A stretch of 64,000 nucleotides of DNA from Pontibacter korlensis (GTDB taxonomy: Bacteria > Bacteroidota > Bacteroidia > Cytophagales > Hymenobacteraceae): contig NZ_CP009621.1 of the NCBI RefSeq assembly GCF_000973725.1, positions 4,085,001 through 4,149,000 on the forward strand. Direction: 5' to 3'. Positions 36,865-46,757 of the stretch are shown here, piece by piece (position 1 is the stretch's first letter; every line of letters begins with the position of its first letter). A program made the translations under genes and the position numbers. The notes under the pieces are model-generated. The model ran no database searches, had not been told where the DNA came from, and saw nothing but the letters and a program-made list of their open reading frames with translations.

Positions 36865-39170
36865 GGTTTATCTCCTTTCTCAGGGTTAAGGCGCAGAAGG
36901 GAGAAAATACCTAGTGCTGCTACGGCAAGTACTATTATCTCTCCGAGTGTATCTAATCCCCTAAAGTCTACCAGAATAACATTCACTATGTTGCGGCCAT
37001 GCGCCTGCAGGTAACTTGCCTGCCCATAAAACTCCTTCAACTCAGAATCCACAGCTTGTTGCTGCACCAGCAACATAACGTAGGTCATCAGTCCACCAAA
37101 AAAGACAGAAATGGCAATAAACTTGTACTTCTTGAACTGATGTGACACATAGGTGAAAGCTGGAAGCCTGTGCAAGAGCAGCACAAATATTACCACCGTA
37201 AGCGTTTCGATAAGGAGCTGTGTGGTGGCAACGTCAGGAGCTCCAAACAGGATGTAAAATAAGGCTGCAGAGTAACCAATAAGCCCCATAACCACAATAG
37301 AGGTGAGGCGGGAGCGGGTACCGAGCAGGAAGAAGAGTGCTGCAATAACAAGAAACATCACTACCAGCTCATATAGCCGCATTTCGTGTAGCTGGTAAAT
37401 CCGCTCTGTCATGTCTATACCAGGAGAGTGGAGCCAGAGCGTGTATAAAAGCAAACCGCAGAAAAAGTACATAATGTACATGACATAGCTGCGCAGGTAG
37501 CCATTCTGTAGCCAAAGAATAAACACTTTGGAGCTATGCAGAAAGAGCTCGAAAAGCTTATGGTATAAAGCATTTGGCCCATACCTGTAGATAGGTGCAA
37601 GAGCATTAGAACGCTGCTGTAGCCTTGGAAGCGCTAAGAAAAGTATGTATCCTAGTAGCAGTGTCAGCAAGCTTAAACCTAAAACAGGAGTAAAACCATG
37701 CCATAGGCTTAGTTCCATCTCTAAGGCAGGGTCGTCAAGAACATACCTATAGCTTTGCTGCAGCAGGGGCGCAGAAACAGAGCTGACCAATATCCCCAAC
37801 AGTAATCCTCCCACTGATAGTACTACTGGCGGAAAGTATAAAGCAAAGGATGGATCATGTAGAAGCGGTGTTTTGTCTTGCCCTCTCTGCCAGAAAATAC
37901 GGTAGCTCAGCAGCAGCGCTACAGTCACGAAGGTTATGCCCGTAAACATACTTACTGCAAGCAGAAGGTAATTAGAGAGCGACGCCTCGTACAGCAACTC
38001 CTTTCCTGTAAAGCCAAGAAAAGGTATAACACCTGCCATGGATAGAGCAGCTAAAGTGGCAGCCAAGCCCGAGATTTTCATATGGCTGCCCAGCCTGTGC
38101 AACTTATGCAGGTTTCTGGTGCCAGTGCTGTGGTCTACACCTCCTGCCACCAAGAATAAGGTTCCTTTATAGAGGGCATGCGCCAGCAAGAATACCAGCA
38201 TGGCTTTTATGGCATAGTCTGAGCCAATGCCTATCATGATTACCATCAATCCCAGCGCACTAATGGTAGTATAAGCAAGTATAGCTTTCAGATCAGAATG
38301 TTGCAGCGCAAGCAGTGCGCCCAGTATAGCTGTGAGGCTTCCTGCTATCACCAGGGTGTAGTGCCATACATCAGGGCCTGCAAGTGCCGGCGAAAGTCTG
38401 GCAAGGAGATATATACCTGCTTTAACCATAGTGGCAGAGTGCAGGTAAGCGCTAACCGGTGTAGGGGCTGCCATAGCGTTAGGTAGCCAGAAGTGAAAAG
38501 GAAATTGAGCTGATTTGGTGAAGCAGCCCAGCAATATGAGCACCACGGCCGGCAGGTAGAAAGTGTGCTGCAGTAAAGCTGCACGCTGTTGTAGTAATTC
38601 TGTGAAGGTATAAGACCCGGCTGCAATACTTAATAAGAGAAGACCGCCCATCATGGCTAACCCACCACTACCTGTTACCAGCAGCGCTTGCCAGGCAGAA
38701 ACACGCGCTTCCTTCTCTGCTTGTTTGTACCCAATCAGTAGATAAGAGCTAATACTGGTCAGTTCCCAAAAGACAAACAGGCCAAAGATATTGTCTGAGC
38801 TTACCAGCCCCAGCATAGCTGTCATGAACAAGGTTAGGTATAGGTAGAAGCGTCCAAGCAGCGGATCGTCACGCAGGTATCCGCTGGCGTAGAACATAAC
38901 CAGCATTCCGAAAAAGGTGATAAGAAAGGCAAAGAGCAGGCTTAAGCCATCTATCCTGAACTGCAGGTTTATTCCCAGCTCCGGTACCCAGGTACATTGT
39001 TGAACCAGTGTATGACCTTGTAACACCTCGGGTAACAGGGTGCAGCAATAGACAAAAATACCAAGCGGGACAAGTACCATCGGAATCACGATTGCGCTTC
39101 TCAGGTAACGGTATAAAACCGGAGCAGAAAAGGCAGCGAAAAGTCCGATAAGGATAGCTAACAGCATCAA
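36861..39170 (-). CDS. mnhA: Mrp Na+/H+ antiporter subunit A
   Basis: 769 aa, about twenty transmembrane helices. Residues ~1-500 are NuoL-like, with [13 protein letters not shown] motif ([19 protein letters not shown]), [34 protein letters not shown], and [14 protein letters not shown]. The C-terminal part carries the DUF4040 region ([24 protein letters not shown]) and the MrpB-like end [21 protein letters not shown]. First gene of the seven-gene operon mnhABCDEFG. The whole complex exchanges cytosolic Na+ for external H+ and supports growth at high pH or high salt. Confidence 0.95.
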   Translation of the reverse strand: MMLLAILIGLFAAFSAPVLYRYLRSAIVIPMVLVPLGIFVYCCTLLPEVLQGHTLVQQCTWVPELGINLQFRIDGLSLLFAFLITFFGMLVMFYASGYLRDDPLLGRFYLYLTLFMTAMLGLVSSDNIFGLFVFWELTSISSYLLIGYKQAEKEARVSAWQALLVTGSGGLAMMGGLLLLSIAAGSYTFTELLQQRAALLQHTFYLPAVVLILLGCFTKSAQFPFHFWLPNAMAAPTPVSAYLHSATMVKAGIYLLARLSPALAGPDVWHYTLVIAGSLTAILGALLALQHSDLKAILAYTTISALGLMVIMIGIGSDYAIKAMLVFLLAHALYKGTLFLVAGGVDHSTGTRNLHKLHRLGSHMKISGLAATLAALSMAGVIPFLGFTGKELLYEASLSNYLLLAVSMFTGITFVTVALLLSYRIFWQRGQDKTPLLHDPSFALYFPPVVLSVGGLLLGILVSSVSAPLLQQSYRYVLDDPALEMELSLWHGFTPVLGLSLLTLLLGYILFLALPRLQQRSNALAPIYRYGPNALYHKLFELFLHSSKVFILWLQNGYLRSYVMYIMYFFCGLLLYTLWLHSPGIDMTERIYQLHEMRLYELVVMFLVIAALFFLLGTRSRLTSIVVMGLIGYSAALFYILFGAPDVATTQLLIETLTVVIFVLLLHRLPAFTYVSHQFKKYKFIAISVFFGGLMTYVMLLVQQQAVDSELKEFYGQASYLQAHGRNIVNVILVDFRGLDTLGEIIVLAVAALGIFSLLRLNPEKGDKP

Positions 39171-39319
39171 ATAAAGTTTTTTAAATATATTTTAAGACAG
39201 TTGGCGTATGTACTAATAAACATACTTACCAGCCTGCGTTTATATAGTTACGGAGGTCGTACTGCCTCGGACAAGCCGACGGTGAATGAGGGAACCAAAC
39301 CTACAAACGATATACTGCA

Positions 39320-40243
39320 ATGAACACGATTAACCGACTGATGGTGGGGCTAGATCTCACTGCAATGGACCAGACAATGGTAGACTATGCGGCATTCCTA
39401 AGCCAGGTCTTGCAAATAGAAAAGGTGTACTTCATCCATGTGGAGAAGAGCCTTGAGGTTCCTGGCGAGTTAATGCGAAATCTACAGTTGAACAATGTGC
39501 CTGCCGATGAGGGAATCAGGGAAATGATCATGACGAAGGTAGGACCTGTATTCTCTCAGATACCTCATATAGAAGCTGAAGTGTTGGTAGAGGAAGGTAC
39601 ACCTGTGAAGGAGTTGCTACACTGGGCTAAAGTCAAGCACATAGACCTGATACTGATGGGGCGTAAACTACGCATGCGTGGCACAGGCGTTCTGGCCCAG
39701 AAGTTACTCCGTACAAGTAGAATAAGCGTGCTTTTTGTGCCTGAAACATTCCAGCCAAGGCTGAATAATGTCGTGGTAAGTGTCGATTTCTCAGAGTACA
39801 GCGAGATGGCACTTGAGCGGGTACTTAAGGTTGCAGCAGCAAAACCAGATATCAATGTGATATGCCTGCATGCTTACCAGGTGCCTACTGGGTATATTAC
39901 CCTGGGTATGTCCTATGAAGCTTTTGATCAACGCATGCGTGATTTCGCACAGCAGAAGTATGATCAATTGCTTACACACTTTCCGGAGCTGCGTGAGCGC
40001 GCAAAGTTGGTGCTGGTGCGACAGGAAGGCGATGACGATATTGGCGAACTGGTAGTACTGGAGGCAAAGCGCCTACGAGCAGATATGCTCGTTATGGGAG
40101 CCAAGGGTATGTCGGCAGCGGCTCTCTTTGTTCTCGGTAGCGTTACCGAAAAGATCTTGCGACACGACATGGACATCCCACTGCTGGTATTCAAGAAGCG
40201 CAATGAAGATATGGGCTTTCTGGATGCGCTTTTATCACCTTGA
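39320..40243 (+). CDS. Tandem universal stress protein
   Basis: 307 aa with two UspA domains (~5-145 and ~150-285). The first starts NRLMVGLDLTAMDQTMV and the second NNVVVSVDFSEYSEMAL. The nucleotide-binding pattern GxxGx(9)GS/T is clear in the second (MGAKGMSAAALFVLGSVTEKILR); the first has MGRKLRMRGTGVLAQKLLR, close to it. Often induced by stress or energy limitation. It lies between two sodium/proton antiporter units, both on the opposite strand, which suggests a joint role in ionic stress but proves none. Confidence 0.9.
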   Translation: MNTINRLMVGLDLTAMDQTMVDYAAFLSQVLQIEKVYFIHVEKSLEVPGELMRNLQLNNVPADEGIREMIMTKVGPVFSQIPHIEAEVLVEEGTPVKELLHWAKVKHIDLILMGRKLRMRGTGVLAQKLLRTSRISVLFVPETFQPRLNNVVVSVDFSEYSEMALERVLKVAAAKPDINVICLHAYQVPTGYITLGMSYEAFDQRMRDFAQQKYDQLLTHFPELRERAKLVLVRQEGDDDIGELVVLEAKRLRADMLVMGAKGMSAAALFVLGSVTEKILRHDMDIPLLVFKKRNEDMGFLDALLSP

Positions 40244-40259
40244 TATTCTTCCTATCACG

Positions 40260-40299
40260 AAAAGCCCTGGCTTTAGAGTTTAAAGCCAGGGCTTTTTTA
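40260..40299. terminator. Bidirectional terminator between the stress-protein gene and nhaA
   Basis: Perfect 16-bp stem (AAAAGCCCTGGCTTTA and its complement), 5-base loop, T-run on the plus strand; on the minus strand the A-rich side gives TTTTCGTG. It overlaps the nhaA stop codon. Confidence 0.88.
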
Positions 40300-41688
40300 T
40301 ACTGTGTCTGTTCTATTAGGTGATCTGCTGCCGGCATACCTTAATATGATGTAAGCTATAATTCCAGCTACAAGCGAAGCGCAGAGTATAGCTAACTTTG
40401 ATAACGGCAGCATAGGGGAGTCGGCAAAGGCCAGGTTGGCTATAAAGATTGACATGGTAAAGCCAACGCCACCAAGCAAGCCTACACCTATCAGCTGTAG
40501 CCAGTTGAAAGACGTAGGTTTTGCAGCTATGCCTGTAGCCGAGGCGATCCAGGAAAACATCAAAATACCGATTGGCTTACCTAGTACAAGACCAAGTATA
40601 ATTCCCATTGGGAGAGCTGCATTAAGGTTTTCTACTAAGTTTGCATCTATGGCAATACCTGCGTTAGCCAAGGCAAAAATTGGCATAATGGCGAAAGCTA
40701 CCCATGGGTGTAGCGCATGTTCTAACCGGTGCATGGGTGAAAGCGCCTCCTCACAATTACTTTCTATGGTGTATACTGCCCCTTGATAATCCTCATCTGT
40801 GGGATTTGTATCAGGATCAGACATTTCGGCTTGCTGGCTAATTCGCAGCTCTTCCAGCACTTCATCAGTACTTGATACAAACTCTTCCTCCGATATTTTG
40901 GAACGTCCAGGTATAGTGATAGCTAATAATATACCTGCGATAGTGGCATGTACTCCGGATTTCAGAAAGGCAACCCACATAATCACCCCAATAAGTATGT
41001 ATACCCAAATATTGCGCATCCGAAGTGCGTTTCCTATCAACAAAAGGCCAAACAACAGAAAGCCAATCCATAAGCTAAGAAAGTTAACTTCAGAAGTATA
41101 GAACAAAGCAATAACCAGTACAGCGCCAATGTCATCTACTATAGCATAGGCTATCAGAAAAAGCTTTAAGGACAAAGGTGCACGGTTTCCGAGTAGGGTA
41201 AGAATGCCTAAGGCAAAGGCGATATCGGTGGCCATAGGTATGCCCCAACCTGACAGCCCTTCGTCGCCTAAGTTAAGCAGCACGAAAACACCTGCCGGAA
41301 CTATCATACCTCCCAATGCAGCCATAACAGGAAATGCGGCACCTTTTATGGAGGAAAGCTCACCTACCATTGTTTCCCGCTTTATCTCCAGGCCCACCAC
41401 AAAAAAGAAGATAGCCATTAGGCCATCGTTAACCCAAAGTATCGTTGCCTTGGTAAGGCCATAGTCGCCTAAGGCAATGGTAAATGGGGTAGACCAGACC
41501 TTAGCATAGCTCTCTGCCCAGGGGGAGTTAGCCCAGGCAATTGCAATAATTGTGACCACCATCAGCAAAATGCCACTAAAAGACGCTGCCCTAATGAACT
41601 CCAGGAGTGGGTACAGAATGCGATTGTATAGTTTGGGTCTGGTTGTAGTTGTTTCGCTCAATTCTGCTTCTTTTAGTTGAACATGCAC
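40297..41688 (-). CDS. nhaA: Na+/H+ antiporter NhaA
   Basis: 463 aa. pH-regulated exchanger that expels Na+ using two H+ per ion. Core motifs: MAIFFFVVGLEIKRE, MAALGGMIVPAGVF, MATDIAFALGILTLLG (Asp pair region with AYAIVDDIGAVLVIALFYT), and KPIGI. A ~60-residue hydrophilic segment (~265-325, acidic, two Ser-rich stretches) replaces the short central loop of E. coli NhaA, as in many non-enteric members. Monocistronic with the shared terminator. Confidence 0.95.
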   Translation of the reverse strand: MHVQLKEAELSETTTTRPKLYNRILYPLLEFIRAASFSGILLMVVTIIAIAWANSPWAESYAKVWSTPFTIALGDYGLTKATILWVNDGLMAIFFFVVGLEIKRETMVGELSSIKGAAFPVMAALGGMIVPAGVFVLLNLGDEGLSGWGIPMATDIAFALGILTLLGNRAPLSLKLFLIAYAIVDDIGAVLVIALFYTSEVNFLSLWIGFLLFGLLLIGNALRMRNIWVYILIGVIMWVAFLKSGVHATIAGILLAITIPGRSKISEEEFVSSTDEVLEELRISQQAEMSDPDTNPTDEDYQGAVYTIESNCEEALSPMHRLEHALHPWVAFAIMPIFALANAGIAIDANLVENLNAALPMGIILGLVLGKPIGILMFSWIASATGIAAKPTSFNWLQLIGVGLLGGVGFTMSIFIANLAFADSPMLPLSKLAILCASLVAGIIAYIILRYAGSRSPNRTDTV

Positions 41689-41850
41689 ATAATGACGAGC
41701 CTGGTACTTTAAAAGTTATGCTACTCCCTTTAGTGAAGCACTCTGCCTGCATAAGGCTATTCTTCCGGTTGCCTTTAAAGCTCAACTAAACAAAACAGCC
41801 ACAGCTCCTCTTGAAACTGTGGCTGTTGAATATGTATTACTCCTAGACTT

Positions 41851-42921
41851 TTATACTACCTCTTTGTTGATGTAGCGGGAGTTGAGCACACTTAGTGCGC
41901 CCATATAGCGCAGGTTAAACCTTAAGACATCACCCACTTTGTAATTGTCGCTGTTCACTCCCAACTCCACTACAAGCATATCAGAGCTTGCTCCAATTAC
42001 TGAGATATTATCGTCTTTCGGGATCAAAAATTTCGGATTGATGTCTAGCAGACCTACGTCAATGATAGCACGGTGCGACTTTTTGCCGTAAAGGCTTTCA
42101 TCAATCTCAAAGCTCTCGCCGCTTGGGTTCTCTGCCAATATGCCGCTTGGCACCATTGGCTTTTCCGTTAGCTCAATTATCTCAGTCTCCAGCTCGAATA
42201 CATCATCTTGCATTCCTTCAAAAGTCTCGTTGGTGAACAGGTTAAGGCCAAAGAACAATGCCTCGCCAACCCTGAAATGGTTAACACCTTTAGGAAGTAT
42301 GTGGTTGAAGAGAAGCGGGATTGTGACAGATGTGCCGCCTGAAACCCAAGGGATCTCACGGTTAAATTTAGCTTCGATAATCTGCTTGTACAGGCAAAGC
42401 TGAATCAGCTTGTCTTGGGTTGGCATTACACCGTGCAAACAGTTAAAATTAGCGCCTAAGCCAATGACAGAGATCCCCGGAAGCTCGAAGACCTTCTCGT
42501 AAAAGTCAACCAGCTCTTCGCCCATAACTCCCTCGCGCAGGTCGCCCATTTCGATCATGATGATGATTTTATGCAGCTTGTCCTGGCGCACCGCTTCCTC
42601 CGAAAGCATGTTGATGATATCCAGCTCTGTCTGAAAACTCACGTCCGCATACTGGATAATATCTGGTATACTTTTCTTTGGAGCTGGCTTGATGTACACG
42701 GTCTGTACATCAGGAGCCATCGTCTTGATAGTCTTCAGGTTTGTGACGCGGGAGTCGTGCACTTCTTTTAGGCCTAGCGCCAATACTTCCTTCAGGTATA
42801 GCTCATGGCCACACAACAGCTTTGTTACGATGCCCCAGCTAATATCGTGCTCCTTAAACACCTTGTTCAGGTGATTGTAGTTATGTTGTAGCTTCTGCCG
42901 GTATAGCTTCAGAACTGCCAT
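41851..42921 (-). CDS. Alanine/ornithine racemase-family PLP enzyme
   Basis: 356 aa, fold type III PLP enzyme with the N-terminal alanine-racemase barrel. PLP lysine is in SWGIVTKLLCGH (residue ~34). Phosphate and substrate regions: VHDSRVTNL, IIMIEMGDLREGVMGEE, VSGGTSVTIPLL, and FRVGEALFFG. It belongs to the Orr-type (ornithine racemase-like) branch rather than Alr, and lacks the second catalytic tyrosine motif of Alr as far as I can see. Substrate unproven. It follows the GNAT gene by 1 base and the symporter before that, so all three share one transcript. Confidence 0.85.
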   Translation of the reverse strand: MAVLKLYRQKLQHNYNHLNKVFKEHDISWGIVTKLLCGHELYLKEVLALGLKEVHDSRVTNLKTIKTMAPDVQTVYIKPAPKKSIPDIIQYADVSFQTELDIINMLSEEAVRQDKLHKIIIMIEMGDLREGVMGEELVDFYEKVFELPGISVIGLGANFNCLHGVMPTQDKLIQLCLYKQIIEAKFNREIPWVSGGTSVTIPLLFNHILPKGVNHFRVGEALFFGLNLFTNETFEGMQDDVFELETEIIELTEKPMVPSGILAENPSGESFEIDESLYGKKSHRAIIDVGLLDINPKFLIPKDDNISVIGASSDMLVVELGVNSDNYKVGDVLRFNLRYMGALSVLNSRYINKEVV

Positions 42922-42922
42922 C

Positions 42923-43375
42923 TTATCTAATTAGTCTATACTCTAAATACTTGTTCGTGAAGCCTACCTTCTCATAAAGGTGGCGAGCAGGGTTCTGCGG
43001 CTCTACGTGCAAGGCTATACTACCTTGTGAGTTATCAATAGCCATTTGCACCAGCTGTTTGCCCACGCCTTTTCCGCGGGTGCTGCCGTGCACAGCCACA
43101 TACACAAGTATATTTTCAGGTATATAGCCGCTCATGCCGGTGTTGTTCAGAATCAGTGCGCCTACCACTTTACCATTCTCACGGGCAACGTGCACAGCAC
43201 CGCCTTTACCTTCCGCATCAGATAAAGCATAATCCATGCACTTGGCTATGTCCTGGCGCTGATCGCCATATTCATCCAGATGCTCAAAAAGGAAGTCTAA
43301 TACTTCGTCGCGGTTTAGCTCTTCGTGCTGGTTTGGGGTATAGGTGTGGTAGCTGACACCGTTGTTTTCTGCCAT
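42923..43375 (-). CDS. GNAT acetyltransferase
   Basis: 150 aa. Acetyl-CoA site VAVHGSTRGKGVGKQLVQMA (Q/RxxGxG/A) around residues 92-111 and C-terminal ALHVEPQNPARHLYEKVGFT. Family pattern LFEHLDEYGDQRQDIAKCMDYAL occurs in Bacteroidota GNATs next to amino-acid racemases. Its first 20 codons overlap the end of the symporter gene (61 bases). Probably acetylates an amino group of the compound handled by its two neighbours; this is inference. Confidence 0.85.
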   Translation of the reverse strand: MAENNGVSYHTYTPNQHEELNRDEVLDFLFEHLDEYGDQRQDIAKCMDYALSDAEGKGGAVHVARENGKVVGALILNNTGMSGYIPENILVYVAVHGSTRGKGVGKQLVQMAIDNSQGSIALHVEPQNPARHLYEKVGFTNKYLEYRLIR

Positions 43376-45054
43376 GTCTTCTTCTTAGTTTTATCAGGAT
43401 ATAAAAATGTTAACGAAATATAAAGCACTAGGGAAGCCGTAAGACCGAAAAGATTAGGATCCAGGTTGTACGGCAGGGCAAAAGTTACCTTAAGCCAGGG
43501 TATATGTACGATACTGTGGGCAGAAAGTGTATTTCCTACCAGTTCACGCAGTTCAAACTCATTCATTGCCAACCAGCTTTGATTTTCCGTCGCAGGGAAA
43601 TATGGCTGTATTGCTTGCGCAAGGTTTATAATGTCTGACCCAGGAGCAGGCGTAGTTAGGGTAAAAACCTGCAGCACCACCGTTACGATACCTCCTACAA
43701 GCATGGCCCAAAATGCTGCAACACTACTACGGCGCTTCCAGAACAACGCACCTATCACTGGCACGAAGAGCCCGGACACCATAAAGGCATAGGAGTAAAG
43801 CATCAGGTCGAGCACGTTGGTCATCATGGTGGCCAGCCACAGGGCAAAGGCGCCAACCAGCAAGGTTACAAGCTGCGACAAACGCAAAGCTTTAGGAGAG
43901 TCCTGATCAAACTTAAAGAAGTGGCTTAGTACATCAGTTACAATATTACCAGAGGAAGCCATCAGGCAGCTGTCTGCCGTGGAGAGTATAGCAGAAAAGT
44001 AAGCTGAAAGCATCAGTCCCATCAACCCCACAGGTAATACAGAGCGAAGAAGCATCGGTAGCCCCGTCTCCGGGTCTACTACGGCACCAGCTCCCAGTGC
44101 TTCAAACATGCCTTGTTCTGCAGCAATACGTGCTAGTATACCCAAACTAACGCCCATAAAAGCCATGATAGGCCATTCAAACAGACCGGCTATATACCAG
44201 GCTTTCTTAGCCGTTTTTTCGTCGCGGCAGGCATAAATACGTTGGTACAGCGTCATCCCCACAAACCATATAGGAATGATGGTTATGCCCCAGTTTACCA
44301 TTTGCTGCCAGGTAATGTTGGTAAGGCTAAGGAAATCTGGTGGCAGGGTGGTGCGTATGGCGGCTATACTTCTGGAGGACTGGTTGCTTAAATATTCAGG
44401 ATTGAAAATTTGGGAGAAACTCAGCTTCTCCATCCCACCCACAGCCAGAAATGAAACCGGTATGCCAATAAATATAAGACCGCCCATCAGGATTGCCCAC
44501 TGAACGGTATCGGTATAGATCACCGCCTTTAAGCCACCCATAACCGTGTAAACCACTGCAATAATCCCCATAATTAGCAGGGCTGTGTTCAAATCGAGGT
44601 TTATGAACGTACCGCTGGCAAGTTTGGCACCAGCCAAGATTTGCGAACTAGTAAAGCCGGTATAACCGATTGCGGAAATTATGCCTGCAAGTAGCGCTAC
44701 TCTGGCATTAAAGTAGTAGCCGAAAATTTGTGGGAATGTAAGGAAACTAGCAAAAGCAGGATTGCTTTTAACCTTTGGGATAAGGAAAACTGCAGCTAAC
44801 CAGGCTCCAAGCAGGCCTGTAAAAAGCATCCAGGACCCTGAGAGCCCCATGGCAAACCCAAGGCCGCCGAGGCCAATTGAGAAACCTCCACCCACATCTG
44901 TTGCCACCACAGACAAGCCTATATGCCCACTGCTCATGGAGCGGCCTCCTACATAATAATCTTCAGCACCTTCGTTCTTTTTCAGGAAATAAAAACCTAC
45001 GCCAAGCATAGCCAGCATATAAAGGACGAAGATGGAAAGGTCTATGTAGTGCAT
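43315..45054 (-). CDS. Sodium:solute symporter (SSS family)
   Basis: 579 aa, about thirteen to fourteen helices. Sodium-site and family signatures: VGGRSMSSGHIGLSVVATDVGGG near residue 36-58, AIGYTGFTSSQILAGA, SAYFSAILSTADSCLMASSGNI. Closest in pattern to the SSS transporters for amino acids or organic acids; substrate cannot be named. Its position with a racemase and GNAT suggests an amino-acid-like substrate. C-terminal tail is hydrophilic (TTVSATTPIPQTSTKS) and overlaps the GNAT gene. Confidence 0.92.
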   Translation of the reverse strand: MHYIDLSIFVLYMLAMLGVGFYFLKKNEGAEDYYVGGRSMSSGHIGLSVVATDVGGGFSIGLGGLGFAMGLSGSWMLFTGLLGAWLAAVFLIPKVKSNPAFASFLTFPQIFGYYFNARVALLAGIISAIGYTGFTSSQILAGAKLASGTFINLDLNTALLIMGIIAVVYTVMGGLKAVIYTDTVQWAILMGGLIFIGIPVSFLAVGGMEKLSFSQIFNPEYLSNQSSRSIAAIRTTLPPDFLSLTNITWQQMVNWGITIIPIWFVGMTLYQRIYACRDEKTAKKAWYIAGLFEWPIMAFMGVSLGILARIAAEQGMFEALGAGAVVDPETGLPMLLRSVLPVGLMGLMLSAYFSAILSTADSCLMASSGNIVTDVLSHFFKFDQDSPKALRLSQLVTLLVGAFALWLATMMTNVLDLMLYSYAFMVSGLFVPVIGALFWKRRSSVAAFWAMLVGGIVTVVLQVFTLTTPAPGSDIINLAQAIQPYFPATENQSWLAMNEFELRELVGNTLSAHSIVHIPWLKVTFALPYNLDPNLFGLTASLVLYISLTFLYPDKTKKKTWQKTTVSATTPIPQTSTKS

Positions 45055-45499
45055 CTATAAGAAAAGTCTAATTTAAAGATTAAGGGCAATTAAGGGTTAT
45101 ACGTCAATATAATAAATAAAAAAGGAATATTGAAGGTTTAAGCACGTTAACCTAGGCTTTCGGGAGAATTGGAAGAATCTAAAGTATAATTTTTGTGCAA
45201 AAAGCTGCTAACTGCCTTCTTCATTAGCTTTGTGCTTAGTTACAGCCAAGGCACTAACTTTATTAGATGAGTTCAATTATAATATAGGTTTAGCTAAATA
45301 TTGATGCAGGGCTTAGAAGCCAATATAAAAGTCGATTCAAAAGGTCAGATTAAGTGATTAAATTGTAACTCAAGTGCTGCATTACTTTATCTGTTGCAAC
45401 ATCTTTTTTTTCAGGGTGTAAAATAGCCTGCATGAGAGGTAATATGCGTATACTTATAGTATGATGTAAGGAAAATTTTTACCCGTTACTTACTTGCCT
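45055..45499. other. 445-base intergenic region, no gene seen
   Basis: AT-rich stretch between divergent genes (symporter on minus, aspartyl protease on plus). No ORF, tRNA or long repeat is convincing. An exact TAnnTTTG box (TAGCTTTG) is at 45225-45232 on the plus strand but has no -33 element at the right spacing and lies 268 bases before the protease ATG. A small hairpin ATACTTATAGTAT sits near 45448-45465. Confidence 0.45.
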
Positions 45500-46756
45500 A
45501 TGAGGATAGCCGGTTATACGTCCCTGCTCTGCGCTTGCCTCTTGCTTTTGCTTACAGAAACTGTTGCGCAGGTGCAGCTCTCCCAATCCTCCGATACGGT
45601 TTACTTTACTTCTGACCGTAAGAAAATAACCATGCCGTTCCGGCTCGTGCACAACCTTGTTATTATACCTGTACAGATAAACAATTCTCAACCACTCAAC
45701 TTCATCCTCGATTCCGGTGTCCGTAACACCCTCATCACGCAGTTATACTTCTCTGATTCGCTGGACCTGAAAGAGGCAAACCGAATCAAGATAAAAGGGC
45801 TAGGGCAGGGGCATAGCCTCGAAGCCATCCATAGCACCGGCAACAGCATGAGAATGCGTGGAATTCAGGGCGATCATCATACAGTATATGTGCTACTGGA
45901 GGATATTTTCAACCTATCACTGCGGATGGGAATGCCAGTGCATGGCATTATTGGATATGATATTTTCAAAAACTTTATAGTAAAGATTAACTATAGTACA
46001 GAAACCTTAACACTTTATAGGCCAGACCAAAAAGTTAAAAAGAAGAAACGTGCGGAAGAATACCCTTTGATTATAGAAGATGCCAAACCATACTTACATG
46101 CAACTGTAAAGCAGCACAACGGCGACTCACTAAACGTGAAGCTTATCGTAGACACGGGCGCAAGCAATAGTCTGTCATTATACCTGCCCTCAGACGAGCG
46201 TTTGAAACTACCTCCAAAGGTAATGCACGCTTACTTGGGCCGTGGTTTAGGAGGGGACATAAACGGTAAAATAGGGAGACTACCCAGTTTCAGGTTAGGC
46301 AAGTATGAGATGGAGAACCTTACGGCGTCTTACCCGGATGCTGAGGCTGTAAAGCTGGCTCTTAATGTGGCAGGGCGACATGGAAACATAGGGTCAGATA
46401 TTCTAAAGCGCTTTACCGTGATTTTTGATTACCCGAACCAGCGCATCTCTTTGATACCGAACCGTAGGTTCAAGGAACCCTTCTACTTCAATATGGCTGG
46501 TTTTGAAGTAAGCACACCTCTTCCAGGCGCTAACTTTTACATCATCTCGAATGTGGTAGAGGACTCGCCGGCAAAAATGGTGGGCGTTCAACCCGGAGAC
46601 CAGCTCTTGCACATAAACGGCCGCAACTGTAACGAACTCAAACTCTCCGAAGTGCTGCACATACTGGATAGCAAACCTGGTCGTAAGCTCCGATTACGAC
46701 TTAAGCGGGAAGAAGAGATAATTGATGTAGACTTTGTGCTACAGAGCCGGATATGA
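45500..46756 (+). CDS. Retropepsin-like aspartic protease with PDZ domain
   Basis: 418 aa with signal peptide (MRIAGYTSLLCACLLLLLTETVAQ). Two retropepsin-like halves: ILDSG at residues 69-73 and IVDTG at 216-220, each followed by a hydrophobic-hydrophobic-Gly (HGIIGYDIF; GNIGSDIL). Residues ~335-415 form a PDZ domain (VVEDSPAKMVGVQPGDQLLHINGRN). This single-chain two-copy arrangement resembles Bacteroidota 'aspartyl protease family' secreted proteins of unknown substrate. The first copy has Ser in place of Thr in D-T/S-G, which is still compatible with catalysis. The ATG at 45500 is used; a TTG two codons earlier is less likely. Confidence 0.88.
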   Translation: MRIAGYTSLLCACLLLLLTETVAQVQLSQSSDTVYFTSDRKKITMPFRLVHNLVIIPVQINNSQPLNFILDSGVRNTLITQLYFSDSLDLKEANRIKIKGLGQGHSLEAIHSTGNSMRMRGIQGDHHTVYVLLEDIFNLSLRMGMPVHGIIGYDIFKNFIVKINYSTETLTLYRPDQKVKKKKRAEEYPLIIEDAKPYLHATVKQHNGDSLNVKLIVDTGASNSLSLYLPSDERLKLPPKVMHAYLGRGLGGDINGKIGRLPSFRLGKYEMENLTASYPDAEAVKLALNVAGRHGNIGSDILKRFTVIFDYPNQRISLIPNRRFKEPFYFNMAGFEVSTPLPGANFYIISNVVEDSPAKMVGVQPGDQLLHINGRNCNELKLSEVLHILDSKPGRKLRLRLKREEEIIDVDFVLQSRI

Positions 46757-46757
46757 A

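Noticed and set aside
39171..39319. Possible structured RNA before the stress-protein gene
   Set aside because: Only short stems such as TCGG/CCGA are seen near 39268; nothing beyond chance level.
45225..45232. TAGCTTTG as promoter of the aspartyl protease gene
   Set aside because: It is 268 bases before the ATG and the nearest TTTG is 29 bases upstream instead of 19-21.
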